A stretch of DNA of 64,000 nucleotides from Alistipes shahii WAL 8301 (GCF_025145845.1 NZ_CP102253.1:3348001-3412000); one strand, 5' to 3'. Shown: positions 1 through 8,362, counted from the first letter of the stretch. A program made the numbers and translations. The notes: generated by a model not told the origin, from the letters alone.

Positions 1-1264
1 GTGGGTTTCCATTTCGCTTTACCCTCGAATTGATGAATTTCCATCGCCTCGTAGTAGAGAAGTTTATCCCGCATTGTGGACATTGGCACTTCCAACACTA
101 CCTTTTTGCCGTAAGCCTTAATAAGTACTCCCGATTTCTCGCCTCTTAACGTCTTATCCGTGAATGGTCGGACATAGATTTCATAGCCGAGGAATTTTGC
201 CTTTCTATTGCCGTGCGTGATTAAGGTCTTTTCTTCGGAGAGCGTCAATTTCAGTTTCTCGCCGAGGAAATTCTTAATATCCTCTTTGATGGCCTCACAG
301 TCCGATTTACTGCCAATCACTCCGATAATAAAATCATCGGCATACCTCACATACTTAATCCGTCTATATCCCTCGTCCATTTCATCGACAGAGGGTAAGT
401 GCATCCTGTTTTTCTGATGTTGCTTAATCGCGTCAATCAGTTCCTTCCGAGTATCTTTATCCTCGGTTTGCTTCAGCTTTGTGCCGAGCCACCAAATTTT
501 CCTGGAATACCGTTTGTACTCAAGGTTCATTGCCCGTCTGTCGCCTCTATCGAATTGACAGGCATACTCTTTCATGTACTTATCCAGCTTGTCGAGATAG
601 ATATTAGCCAGTATCGGGCTAATGATGCCACCTTGCGGTGTTCCGCTGTATGTTCTATGAAATGTCCAATCTTCGATGTAGCCAGCTTTCAAAAATTTCC
701 ACATTAGCCGGATAAAGCGGTCGTCTGCGATACGTTCTTTCAAGATTCCGATAAGTACATCATGGTTGATGTTATCGAAGAATCCTTCAATGTCGCCCTC
801 GATAAACCACTTGGCCGCAGTAAAATTCTTCTGCACCTGTATCAGTGCGGTGTGGCAGCTGCGTTTGGGTCGGAAGCCGTGCGAGGTGTTCTCAAAACTA
901 CCTTCATAAATTGCTTCCAACAGCATTCGCAATACCTCCTGCACTAATTTGTCGTCGATAGACGGTATGCCGAGAGGTCGCATGTTCCCGTTTTTCTTCG
1001 GGATGTACATCCTTCTTGCCGGTTTTGGTTGGTACGACTCATCTTTGAGCGCATCAATCAAATTTTCAATCCGTTTCAGGCTCATTCCGTCGATAGTTTT
1101 ACCGTCGGAACCTTCCGTCATATTTCCCTGCCTACCTTGTATATTATGGTAGGCGAGGAGAAACATCTCCGAATTGAATAGAACCCTGTAGAGCCGTTCA
1201 AACTTGTAGCTCGAAACTTTGCTGTGCTCTGACAGACTGTTTAATACTCTCTCTGGATTTCTCA
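1..1264 (-). CDS. Group II intron-encoded reverse transcriptase/maturase, partial (runs off the window)
   Basis: Multifunctional protein that helps its host intron splice and retrohome. About 421 codons are visible from the ATG at 1264; the C-terminal part lies left of the window. The translation opens MRNPERVLNSLSEHSK, then carries reverse transcriptase blocks including RPLGIPSIDDKLVQEVL, GFRPKRSCHTAL, the FIEGDIEGFFDNINH block, GTPQGGIISPILANIYL and, near residue 306, the catalytic box YADDFIIG. No frameshift is seen in the visible part, so it may be active. It starts just after the structured intron RNA at 1265-1822, as expected for an ORF in intron domain IV. The maturase X domain and any endonuclease domain are not visible. 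Confidence 0.93.
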
Positions 1265-1822
1265 TAATGTCTCACACATTATCCGTTAATTTGTATTAAA
1301 AATGTTAGCTGCCACCCTTCGCCATGTACGAGGCTTTCCCTCGCTCGGACTACTACGGTGGCTCCGTTGCCATACCGGATTTTCATAGGTCTGAAACCTA
1401 ATAGCCTTTCGGCATTCCGGGTTAGGCAATCCACGTTTAATTCTTCGGCAACATAGCTTTGATAGATTGTCGGATACGACTTTCGCCCGTTTCTGCTTAT
1501 CGCAGTTGTGCTGTAACCTGTTCTGCACCCAACCCTCCAAGGTCGAATCGAGTGTGTTACAGTATGGCGTCTGTAGTTACCTTCCGCCACAGTTTCGAGT
1601 TGTGCCACTTGGACTATCGTTCAATCAATCCAGACTTTATCCTCGTATCTATCTTTCATCTCCTGATTCAGTCGCATACTTGGTAACTGTATGACTTATC
1701 AGTTTATCGGCAGGCTATACTCCCCGTCCGGTTTCCCTTTCGGATAAGCCGATCGATGATAGGCTATCGAACACTTGCCTAACGTCTTGCTATCGACGCA
1801 TTTGCCAAAGAACCATTACGTG
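1..1822 (-). mobile_element. Group II intron inserted in traF (5' part; remainder outside window)
   Basis: The minus strand from about 1822 to 1265 carries no credible protein but contains a segment (about 1322-1360) ending in CATGGCGAAGGG, typical of the RNA just upstream of LtrA-type ORFs in this intron type. The roughly 560 nt between the traF break and the RT start fits intron domains I-III. The 5' boundary is placed where TraF homology stops (codon 19 of traF, near 1823). A standard GUGYG 5' end is not obvious there, so the exact splice site is uncertain by several bases. The small reading frames on either strand here are spurious. Confidence 0.8.
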
Positions 1823-1879
1823 CGCGCCCTGAAACTCGACTTGACGGCCGACTCCCTTGTTCACTTGGTATTCCGCCAT
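1823..1879 (-). pseudogene. traF: traF 5' fragment (DUF4133), interrupted by the group II intron
   Basis: The first 19 codons read MAEYQVNKGVGRQVEFQGA, matching the conserved start of Bacteroidales TraF (DUF4133), a small inner-membrane protein of the conjugative pore. The frame is then lost at the intron boundary. It starts 3 bases beyond the stop of traE, the normal traE-traF order of CTnDOT-like elements. If the intron splices from the mRNA the gene could still be functional, and its 3' exon should lie left of the window; if not, the gene is broken. Confidence 0.75.
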
Positions 1880-1882
1880 CGT

Positions 1883-2179
1883 TTAGAGGAAGAACGAACG
1901 TAAGACCGTACCGACGATCACCAGAAAGACGCATGAGAGAAACAGCGCCGTGGCGGATTTCGAAGCGTCCGGGTCACCCGACGAGAATTTCGAGTAGACC
2001 CGCACGCCGCCGACCAGTCCGAGGATTGCCGCGACGGCGAAGATCAGTTTCGTGAGCGGGTCGAAATAGGACGTTACCATGTTCGTGGCCTCGCTGATGC
2101 CGGCCATGCCGTTGCCCTGTGCAAAGCAGGCGAGTGCGGAGCACAGGGAGAAAATCATGAAAATTGCTCTTTTTTTCAT
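1883..2179 (-). CDS. traE: Conjugative transposon protein TraE (DUF4134)
   Basis: 98-residue inner-membrane protein of the Bacteroidales conjugation machinery. It has an N-terminal signal/membrane segment (residues 3-20, ending at CFAQG) and two further hydrophobic stretches (about 43-60 and 79-97) separated by a short charged loop containing YSKFSSGDPDASK. Size, topology and this loop are characteristic of DUF4134/TraE, a VirB2/VirB3-like small pore component. It lies directly upstream of the interrupted traF, and the traD-like fragment is 140 bp upstream. Intact by reading frame. Confidence 0.88.
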   Translation of the reverse strand: MKKRAIFMIFSLCSALACFAQGNGMAGISEATNMVTSYFDPLTKLIFAVAAILGLVGGVRVYSKFSSGDPDASKSATALFLSCVFLVIVGTVLRSFFL

Positions 2180-2322
2180 CGTTCAAGTAGTTTGGTTAAG
2201 GGTGTGAAAAAGGCCGCAGCCTGCTTTGGGAGCATTCTGCGACCGGATACATCGTATTTCCTGCTGCGGAAAAGGCGTCAGCCGTATTCGTTATTCCATT
2301 TCATGTCGTAGGTCGTTTTTAA

Positions 2323-2676
2323 TTAAGCATAGGCCCGGATGTCGAAGTTGGCGATGGCCTGCCGTTCCTCGGCCGTGGCATCGCCCATGACGGCGCTCTC
2401 TCCGAAGTCCAGCTCTCCGAGCATCGCATGAACCTCCGCGTCACGGAGTTCTGCTCTGGCGGGGAGAGCCGGAAGCGGGAATCGGGCGCCGGCGGGCGCT
2501 TCGGGCTCCGAGAGTTCGCCGTCTTCGCCGATCGAGGGCCGCACGACAAGGGTGTTCCACCCCTGCATCGCGGACTTCTCTTCCGAAGCCGGGGCAAATA
2601 TAGCGTCTCCGCCTGCCGGGGCGGTGCCGATGTCCGCTCCAGTCCGCTCCAGTCCGCACCGATAGGATTTTGACAC
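2323..2676 (-). pseudogene. traD-like 3' fragment, cut off by the IS3-family insertion
   Basis: C-terminal part of a gene whose 5' end lies at 4073-4259 on the other side of an IS. The fragment has no start of its own beyond a chance Met inside the junction. It is acidic and Ala/Glu-rich (ending ERQAIANFDIRAYA). Position between traE and the DUF3408 genes matches the traD slot of CTnDOT-type elements, but I assign that from position rather than from a strong motif. The 37-bp repeat at 2627-2663 lies inside it. The reading frame across the IS is not clearly restored by simply removing the element. Confidence 0.55.
2627..2663. repeat. 37-bp repeat, copy 1 (10-bp iterons TCCGCTCCAG)
   Basis: Perfectly identical to 6362-6398. 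The core is TCCGCTCCAG twice in tandem, followed by TCCGCACCGAT. A diverged copy is at 26544-26577. This copy lies inside the traD-like fragment, 15 bp from the IS3-family end; copy 2 is intergenic. Confidence 0.85.
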
Positions 2677-2717
2677 GTTCCCGTCCTGAAAAAGGTTTAC
2701 AAAAAAGAGTAAATCTT

Positions 2718-3131
2718 ATGCAGCAAAAAACGAATTCAGACTTATCGCGTCATTATTTACCGCGTCAATTGCGTCATCTGATTTTACAGGAGTATTTGAG
2801 CGGAGTCAAGACGTCCCGCCAACTCTCCGAAGAACATGGTATTCCCATGTCTACGATTCATAAGATGGGTCAGCGCTGGAAAGCGAAAAATAGTTGTAGC
2901 TTTGTGAGTACCCCTAATCCTTATCCGATCATGTCCCGCGTTACGAGTGAAGAAGCCAGTGAACTGTTATCCGAGAACAAAGCCCTTCGGCGGCGCTTGG
3001 AAGAGGCTTTATTACGTCTGGAAGGCTATGAGATCATGGGAGATATCCTTCAGGAAGAATACGGTATCGACCTATTAAAAAAATCCGCAGCCGGACAGTC
3101 CAGCGTCTCAAAGAAAGACACACAGCAATGA
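2718..3131 (+). CDS. IS3-family transposase OrfA (helix-turn-helix)
   Basis: 137 residues from the ATG at 2718, 17 bp inside the left inverted repeat. An HTH lies around residues 22-55 (YLPRQLRHLILQEYLSG, then SEEHGIPMSTIHKMGQRW), followed by a leucine-zipper-like stretch (about 85-115, EEASELLSENKALRRRLEEA) that in this family mediates multimerisation with OrfB. The stop overlaps the orfB start as ATGA, suggesting translational coupling or frameshifting into an OrfAB fusion. Upstream in-frame codons reach into the inverted repeat and are not used as the start. Confidence 0.85.
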   Translation: MQQKTNSDLSRHYLPRQLRHLILQEYLSGVKTSRQLSEEHGIPMSTIHKMGQRWKAKNSCSFVSTPNPYPIMSRVTSEEASELLSENKALRRRLEEALLRLEGYEIMGDILQEEYGIDLLKKSAAGQSSVSKKDTQQ

Positions 3132-4018
3132 GCCTGTCGTTTCTGTGCGGGTTGTTCGGCTATACCCGTCAGGCCTATTATAAACATTTACGGCGTAATA
3201 GGGAAGGATCCTTGTCCGACACCCTTCTTTTGGAGCGGGTGGGTTACTACCGGAAACTGATGCCCAGGCTCGGCGGTCGTAAACTGTGGCATTTGCTGCA
3301 ACAAGACGGATTTCCGGTCAGCCGGGATCGGTTATTTACGCTGCTTTCGGAAAACAATCTTCTGGTCAAACGTCGGAAGAAATACAGCGTTACGACCTGC
3401 TCGCGGCACTGGATGCGTAAATATCCGAATCTGATCCGGGGTTTCGACCTCGAGCGGCCGCATCGTTTATGGGTCGGAGATATTACGTACATTTCTTTGA
3501 AAGAAGGATTTGCATATCTGGCTTTGATAACGGATGCCTATTCCAAACGGATCGTAGGCTATGATCTGAATACGACATTGGAACGGGACGGAGCGCTCCG
3601 TGCACTGAGGATGGCCATAGACCAGACTCCGCAGCAAAAACGGCAAGGGTTAATCCATCATTCGGACAGAGGATGCCAATATTGTTCGAAAGAATATGTG
3701 AAATTGCTGACCGATAATGGGATTCGCATCAGCATGACTGAAAAGGGCGATCCGTATGAGAATGCCGTTGCCGAACGGGTGAACGGTATTCTGAAGAGCG
3801 AATGGATCGACGAGGAATGTTTTGAAAGTTTTCAGGCAGCAAAAGAACGCATCGACCAGATCGTTATCCTTTACAATTCACTCAGACCTCATGCCAGCTG
3901 CGATTGGCTTACGCCCTTGGAAGCGGAACTTAGAACCGGGAAACTCAAACATCATTGGGGCCGAAAGACGGTTGTTCGGAAGGCATATGTAAACTTATAT
4001 CAGGACAATATTTTTTGA
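3128..4018 (+). CDS. IS3-family transposase OrfB (DDE integrase core)
   Basis: 296 residues. N-terminal HTH_21-type region (residues 8-90, with LGGRKLWHLL and RDRLFTLLSENNLLVKRRKK), then the rve catalytic core: WVGDITYI (first Asp), HHSDRGCQY (second Asp) and NAVAERVNGILKSEW (Glu). All three acidic residues are present and the frame is intact, so the copy looks capable of transposition. It begins at the ATGA overlap with orfA and ends 32 bp before the right inverted repeat. Confidence 0.92.
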   Translation: MSLSFLCGLFGYTRQAYYKHLRRNREGSLSDTLLLERVGYYRKLMPRLGGRKLWHLLQQDGFPVSRDRLFTLLSENNLLVKRRKKYSVTTCSRHWMRKYPNLIRGFDLERPHRLWVGDITYISLKEGFAYLALITDAYSKRIVGYDLNTTLERDGALRALRMAIDQTPQQKRQGLIHHSDRGCQYCSKEYVKLLTDNGIRISMTEKGDPYENAVAERVNGILKSEWIDEECFESFQAAKERIDQIVILYNSLRPHASCDWLTPLEAELRTGKLKHHWGRKTVVRKAYVNLYQDNIF

Positions 4019-4072
4019 ACCAAAATGTTTATCTTTAATTATCAATCACTGTAAACCTTTTTCAGGACGGGA

Positions 4073-4259
4073 CAACGAGAATTTCAGGAGTTTGACGGGG
4101 TGCAGTACCGGCATTCGGCGTGTGAGGGGCAGCGTTATGCCCGGTGTGTTTTTTCTTCGGGCCTTTCAGATTGTCGACAACATATGACGCGAGCCGCCCC
4201 CGGAAAAACAACTGATCCAGACATACGGCGCAGGCGGCAATAAGAATTATGCTGTTCAT
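4073..4259 (-). pseudogene. traD-like 5' fragment with membrane anchor
   Basis: The first 63 codons begin MNSIILIAACAVCLDQLFFRGR: an N-terminal hydrophobic anchor, then a basic and Pro/Asn-rich linker (KGPKKKHTGHNAAPH) up to the IS end. The rest of the gene is the fragment at 2323-2676. The start lies 12 bp after the stop of the upstream membrane-anchored DUF3408 gene, consistent with one tra operon reading leftward. Function in conjugation is inferred from position only. Confidence 0.6.
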
Positions 4260-4271
4260 GGCAGAAAGAAT

Positions 4272-4868
4272 TTAGACGATGTTATGGTAATTCTGTTCTT
4301 GATGTATGCAGTTGATCTCGTCGCGGAACATTTCGAGATGGTGCCGTAGGATATTATCTACATAAGATGTTGCGGTCAGTCGCTCGCCGCCGATTTTTTT
4401 CAGGACTTCAAGGATTTTCCGTTTCGTAGGGGCACTGACATAAAGCGAGGCGCGGAGGTCGTAATCCACCCGGACAAGAAATGTTTTTTTGTAGTCGGGC
4501 AATGTCATCGAACGTCGCCATCGTATGTCCGGTACGGGAACACACTCCGGCTTCACATCCTGCTTTTCGGATACGACCGTTTCGGAAGGCGGAGAATCGA
4601 GATTTGAAGAATCTTCAGGTGCAGCGACAACGGATACAAGTTCAGTTGTCTGAGGTTGTTCCATCGAGGGCCATCCATCGCTATTTTCCGTTTGCACGGC
4701 AGGCATTGCACAATCGTCAGGTTGCTCCGAAAAGTGTCCGGCTTTATTATGACCTCGTCGCTTCCCGAGGTGCAGCAGCCCTAAGATTGACAAAACGATA
4801 ATGCCTGTGCCAAGAGCGAGTAATGAAATGTCGAGGACACCGGACTCGGATAAAAAGCTGTAAAGCAT
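4272..4868 (-). CDS. Membrane-anchored DUF3408 conjugative transposon protein
   Basis: 198 residues. One transmembrane helix near the N-terminus (about residues 12-33, LDISLLALGTGIIVLSILGLL) is followed by a long acidic, low-complexity linker. The C-terminal DUF3408 domain (about 118-198) carries LPDYKKTFLVRVDYDLRAS, TKRKILEVLKKIGGERLTA and TSYVDNILRHHLEMFRDEIN. The C-terminal 75 residues are closely similar to those of the next gene (4892-5362), so the two look like tandem paralogues, one having gained a membrane anchor. Members sit between ParA-like TraA and TraE in Bacteroidales conjugative transposons; their biochemical role is not established. Confidence 0.8.
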   Translation of the reverse strand: MLYSFLSESGVLDISLLALGTGIIVLSILGLLHLGKRRGHNKAGHFSEQPDDCAMPAVQTENSDGWPSMEQPQTTELVSVVAAPEDSSNLDSPPSETVVSEKQDVKPECVPVPDIRWRRSMTLPDYKKTFLVRVDYDLRASLYVSAPTKRKILEVLKKIGGERLTATSYVDNILRHHLEMFRDEINCIHQEQNYHNIV

Positions 4869-4891
4869 AATTAGAAATTTTTAAGTCATTG

Positions 4892-5362
4892 TTAAACAAG
4901 TTTTTCAAAATTCCGCTTACGATCGAGCCGGTTTATATCGTCACGGAAAGTTTCGATGTGGTGCTGTAGAATATTATCCACATATGATGTCGCGGATAAT
5001 CGTTCACCTCCGATTCTTTTAAGTATCTCCAGAATCTTACGCTTTGTCGATGCATTGACATAAAGTGTGGCTCGGATGCCGTATTCCACAGGAGTGAGAA
5101 ACATTCGTTCATAATCGGACAAGGGTGGTGTTCTCCGACGGCGTGGCTCTTGTGCTGCGGGCACAGACGGGGTTTCATCCGGAATCTTTTCTGTGTCGAT
5201 CTCCGGAACAGAGGGCGGTTCGGCGGGAATTGCGTCCGTAGCGGTTCCGGATGGGATCTGTTCCGGAATTACCCGTGTGACCTTTGTAGTGATAGGTAAC
5301 TGCCCTGCGATCACCTGTTTTACAAGACTTTCGTCTACTTCGATTTTGGGTTTCTTGGCCAT
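4892..5362 (-). CDS. DUF3408 conjugative transposon protein (TraB-like)
   Basis: 156 residues, soluble. An N-terminal Pro/Thr/Glu-rich linker (residues 15-70) leads to a DUF3408 domain (about 75-156) with LSDYERMFLTPVEYGIRAT, TKRKILEILKRIGGERLSA and TSYVDNILQHHIETFRDDIN. The domain resembles a ribbon-helix-helix DNA-binding fold, and such proteins commonly pair with ParA-type ATPases; here the start is 2 bp from the parA-like stop. A partition- or relaxosome-like role for the pair is inference. Confidence 0.82.
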   Translation of the reverse strand: MAKKPKIEVDESLVKQVIAGQLPITTKVTRVIPEQIPSGTATDAIPAEPPSVPEIDTEKIPDETPSVPAAQEPRRRRTPPLSDYERMFLTPVEYGIRATLYVNASTKRKILEILKRIGGERLSATSYVDNILQHHIETFRDDINRLDRKRNFEKLV

Positions 5363-5364
5363 TG

Positions 5365-6120
5365 TTATCGGATTTTGAGGAGTGTAAGAATTTCTTCTGT
5401 GAGGATTTCGAGTTGCGCCTCACACGCAAAGGTTCGCGCCGGAGCCAGAAGTGTCGAGCGGCCGACTCCTGTATTGTCCGCAAGCAGCTCCTTGTTGAAC
5501 TTCGAGCGGTAAGGAATGTGAGTTGTCATAAGCGACAACCCGAGCTTGCGGATAACGGCCTCGTATCGATCGTAAAGCGGCGTTCGTTCACGACGGTCTA
5601 TCATCGTCCAGAAAAGATAGACGCTTTGTAAAGTAAGGGTCGGATCTTGGGCAAGGTTAGTGGTGAGACTCCGGGCAAAGGAGAGCGTACTTTCCATGAC
5701 GACCTTGTCGGCTTTCATGGGCACAAAGACAGCGTCCAGCGACGCGAGCAGCCGAATGACACCTTCGGCATTGACCGTTCCCGGCAAGTCGTAGAGAATG
5801 ATACGGGGATGGTAGCCGCTTTGCAGCAGCCGCTCGACTTCTTCGGGGGCTTCAGGCGGCATACATTTCAGCACAGGCCAGAGCTTGCGGCCCGTCGCTT
5901 TGAATTGACGTACCAGCAACAGCTTGTGGTAATCGTCATGCTCGATGAGCGACAGTTCCCGCTCACGTTGCGCCTGAACGGACCATTGGGGATAGTCGCA
6001 GTCTACGACCAGCACGTCATAGCCTAATGTGTAGTGCAGATGACTGGCGAGTAACATCGTAAATGTCGATTTCCCGATGCCCCCTTTTTGATTGCAGATC
6101 GAAATGCTTGCTTGTTTCAT
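5365..6120 (-). CDS. ParA-family ATPase (TraA-like)
   Basis: 251 residues. Deviant Walker A NQKGGIGKST at residues 9-18, Walker A' region VVDCDYPQWS (38-47) and a Walker B-like LYDLPGTV (about 107-114) identify a MinD/ParA ATPase. In CTnDOT-like elements this is the first gene of the tra operon (TraA). The operon here is parA - DUF3408 - DUF3408 - traD-like - traE - traF, leftward with short gaps. The promoter must lie in the 515-bp divergent gap shared with the mob genes. Confidence 0.88.
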   Translation of the reverse strand: MKQASISICNQKGGIGKSTFTMLLASHLHYTLGYDVLVVDCDYPQWSVQAQRERELSLIEHDDYHKLLLVRQFKATGRKLWPVLKCMPPEAPEEVERLLQSGYHPRIILYDLPGTVNAEGVIRLLASLDAVFVPMKADKVVMESTLSFARSLTTNLAQDPTLTLQSVYLFWTMIDRRERTPLYDRYEAVIRKLGLSLMTTHIPYRSKFNKELLADNTGVGRSTLLAPARTFACEAQLEILTEEILTLLKIR

Positions 6121-6636
6121 TGCTTGTGTGTTTAAATGGTTGTTTGGGTAACTATGCGTCTGTCAAATCATTTATATATACTACCTTATATTTGGACGAA
6201 TAATTGGATGATTATTCGGTCTGCCGCCCTTTCGTTCCTTTGCGCAGATACTCGGTTAAAGATTCGGGTATCCGTCTGAACCGATACTTATTTTGCGATT
6301 CGCGCAGTTGCCCGAATAATCAATCCTGCCGCAATATACAACAGGGTAAAACGCTTCGGTTCCGATGTCCGCTCCAGTCCGCTCCAGTCCGCACCGATGG
6401 CTTTTTTTTGCCCCGAAACGGTTGTAATATTGCACCGGGAACAGACCCGGCTATGGAAACCGTAACAGAGGATTTTCAAAACTTCTCTCAAAGATTCTCC
6501 GGCGCGGATTTTTGTTGTCGCCAGACAACAGCGAGCTGTACCTTTGTATGCCGAAAAGTTTTTCGGCATACGAAAGGTGCTCGCTCTGCGAGGCTGGGTG
6601 GCGTTCCCGAGTCACGCCACTTAAACTACCAGACTG
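6121..6636. promoter_or_regulatory. Divergent tra/mob intergenic region, candidate oriT
   Basis: Gene-free 516 bp between the leftward tra operon and the rightward mob genes. It contains the 37-bp repeat (6362-6398) and, at 6541-6577, a near-perfect hairpin whose 12-bp arms are GTATGCCGAAAA and its complement around a short loop. That hairpin, about 60 bp upstream of the mobilization protein, is the best oriT candidate here. I see no nic site I can name with confidence. Confidence 0.5.
6362..6398. repeat. 37-bp repeat, copy 2 (10-bp iterons TCCGCTCCAG)
   Basis: Identical base for base to 2627-2663. Here it lies mid-way between the divergent tra and mob operons, where a protein-binding site would be expected. 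The tandem 10-bp period (about one helical turn) favours cooperative binding by a dimeric or oligomeric protein; the protein is unknown. Confidence 0.85.
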
Positions 6637-7056
6637 ATGACAACCACGAAAAAGAGGATCGGACGCCCGACAACGACAGATCCCAGAGTCCACAGGTATA
6701 ATTTCAAACTCACCACGGAAGAGAATATCCGCTTTAAGCAGATGCTTTGTAAGGCAGGATTGGAACATAACCGCAGCCGGTTTATCGTCAAACGCATCTT
6801 CGCCGAGGAGTTCGTTGTCGTCAAACGCGACCCTTCGAAAGTGCAGTTTATTGCCCGTCTGAATGACTTTTATTTCCAATTTCAAAAGTTGGGAAATAAC
6901 TACAACCAGATTGTAAAGGTCATCAATGCGCACTTCTCCAACGTCGCGATCCCGCATCAGATCGCTGCTTTGGAACAGCGAACGAGAGAATTAAAGGCTC
7001 TGAGTATCGAGATTCTCAACCTCGCAAAACAAGCTAAGGAGTGGTTGCGAATATAA
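6637..7056 (+). CDS. Mobilization accessory protein (MobC/relaxosome family)
   Basis: 139 residues. A basic N-terminus with KKRIGRPTT and a ribbon-helix-helix-like region (HRYNFKLTTEENIRFKQML) is followed by the conserved mobilization-protein tail LGNNYNQIVKVINAHF and an amphipathic C-terminal helix. Such proteins bind oriT and recruit the relaxase. The last 16 bp overlap the relaxase gene, indicating translational coupling. Confidence 0.85.
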   Translation: MTTTKKRIGRPTTTDPRVHRYNFKLTTEENIRFKQMLCKAGLEHNRSRFIVKRIFAEEFVVVKRDPSKVQFIARLNDFYFQFQKLGNNYNQIVKVINAHFSNVAIPHQIAALEQRTRELKALSIEILNLAKQAKEWLRI

Positions 7057-8270
7057 GATCGGGTTCCTCGCCCGGCGGAGCGTTGTATTACAACAAGGAG
7101 AAAGTGGATAAGGATGAAGCCGAAGTGCTCCTCTGGCAGAAGATGCTCGAACCATACGATAAATGCGGACGCCTTGACATTGACGCCTGCATGGAGAGCT
7201 TCATGCCGTATCTCGAAGCCAACCGGAGAACTACTAATACGGTTTTCCATGCCTCGCTGAACCCTTCGCCGGAAGACAGGCTGACCGACGAACAGCTCCG
7301 GGACATCGCCTGCGAGTACATGGAGCGTATGGGCTACGGCGAACAGCCCTATATCGTTTTCAAGCACAAGGACATTTCCAGAGAGCATATCCATATCGTG
7401 TCGCTGCGGATCGATGAGCAGGGCCGCAAACTTCCGCACGATTTCGAGGCCCGGCGCTCGATGGAGATTCTGCGTGACTTGGAGCGCAAATACGGCCTGC
7501 ATCCGAGCGTCAAGGGGCAGGAACTGACGGACAAGGAGGGGTTGCGGAAGGTGAATTATCCCGAGGGAAATGTCAAGCGGCAGGTATCGTCCGTCGTGAG
7601 ATCATGCCTGCGCAATTACAAATGTTCCTCTTACGGTGAGTTCCGCACGTTGCTGGAGCGCTTCAACGTCTCGACCGAGGAGCGCACGGGAACCGTTGAT
7701 GGGCGAAGTTATGCCGGAATGGTTTACGGAGCCCTGACAGACGACGGATATGGAATCGGCACGCCGTTCAAGTCGAGCTGTATCGGAAAAGATGTCGGTT
7801 ATAAAGCTCTTCAGAAGTACTATGCAACATCAAAAGACAGACTAAAAGAGAAAGGCTCACTCGACAGCCTGCGACAAACTGTCAAAGACGCCATGAGCCC
7901 GCACAACACACGGGACGAGTTCCGGCAATTGTTGAAGGCGGACGGTATAGATGCGGTATTCCGTATGAATCCCATAGGCAGAATTTATGGTGTAACTTTT
8001 ATCGACCATAACACGGGCATCGTTGCTAACGGATCGGTATTGGGAAAAGAGTTCTCGGCGAATGTTTTCAACGACTTGTATCCGGCTCCGAAACAGGCGC
8101 AACAGGTCGCAGAACGACACGTGGAACAGAAACATGAAGAGCAAAACCATGCCGCCAATCCTATTTCTTGCATTGTCGATACGGTATTGGATTTGGCTGA
8201 CACGCGGGCTTACGAGGAACAGCAACGGCAGATGCAACAAAGGCGTAAAAAAAGACGACATCGTTCCTGA
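7041..8270 (+). CDS. Relaxase/mobilization nuclease (MOBP-type, MobB-like)
   Basis: 409 residues from a GTG start at 7041 preceded by AAGGA inside the upstream gene. The N-terminal relaxase domain has SGSSPGGALYYNKEKV, FHASLNPSPEDRLTDEQL and the metal-binding histidine motif FKHKDISREHIHIVSLRID (HIHI near residue 110). It nicks oriT and pilots the transferred strand. The C-terminal part contains HVEQKHEEQNH and a basic tail (QQRRKKRRHRS). A coupling-protein gene (TraG/VirD4 type) normally follows in this family of elements. Here it is absent: a terminator and a glycosidase remnant follow instead, so the module is truncated. Confidence 0.9.
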   Translation: MVANIRSGSSPGGALYYNKEKVDKDEAEVLLWQKMLEPYDKCGRLDIDACMESFMPYLEANRRTTNTVFHASLNPSPEDRLTDEQLRDIACEYMERMGYGEQPYIVFKHKDISREHIHIVSLRIDEQGRKLPHDFEARRSMEILRDLERKYGLHPSVKGQELTDKEGLRKVNYPEGNVKRQVSSVVRSCLRNYKCSSYGEFRTLLERFNVSTEERTGTVDGRSYAGMVYGALTDDGYGIGTPFKSSCIGKDVGYKALQKYYATSKDRLKEKGSLDSLRQTVKDAMSPHNTRDEFRQLLKADGIDAVFRMNPIGRIYGVTFIDHNTGIVANGSVLGKEFSANVFNDLYPAPKQAQQVAERHVEQKHEEQNHAANPISCIVDTVLDLADTRAYEEQQRQMQQRRKKRRHRS

Positions 8271-8276
8271 TACGAA

Positions 8277-8308
8277 AAACGGGGTCTGATATGGATCAGA
8301 TCCCGTTT
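8277..8308 (+). terminator. Rho-independent terminator after the relaxase
   Basis: 14-bp stem AAACGGGGTCTGAT with its complement (one G-T pair), 4-nt loop ATGG, and flanking A and T runs, so it can work in both directions. It starts 7 bp after the relaxase stop. Confidence 0.85.
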
Positions 8309-8362
8309 CTCATTGTTCCCTGTCGGCTTTCCGTCGTGGCCTCCCCGTGCCACCGGCATCTT

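Larger units (their letters stand above)
2679..4072 (+). mobile_element. IS3-family insertion sequence
   Basis: About 1.39 kb bounded by 22-bp perfect inverted repeats (2679-2700 and 4051-4072; outer end TCCCGTCCTG, inner end GGTTTAC). It contains two overlapping frames with the orfA/orfB organisation of IS3-family elements. It splits the traD-like gene. The target duplication is not clean: GACA occurs at 2672-2675 and 4071-4074, so the true tips may differ from the repeat edges by a few bases. Confidence 0.88.

Noticed and set aside
208..1152. Several short + strand frames at the left edge
   Set aside because: They are antisense to a continuous reverse transcriptase frame with clear RT motifs on the minus strand.
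1279..1608. 109-codon minus-strand frame upstream of the reverse transcriptase
   Set aside because: It lies in the structured 5' RNA of the group II intron (including the CATGGCGAAGGG region); composition and position argue against a protein.
4071..4074. GACA as a clean target duplication of the IS3-family element
   Set aside because: GACA occurs on both sides (2672-2675, 4071-4074) but is offset from the inverted-repeat edge on the left, so it may be chance.
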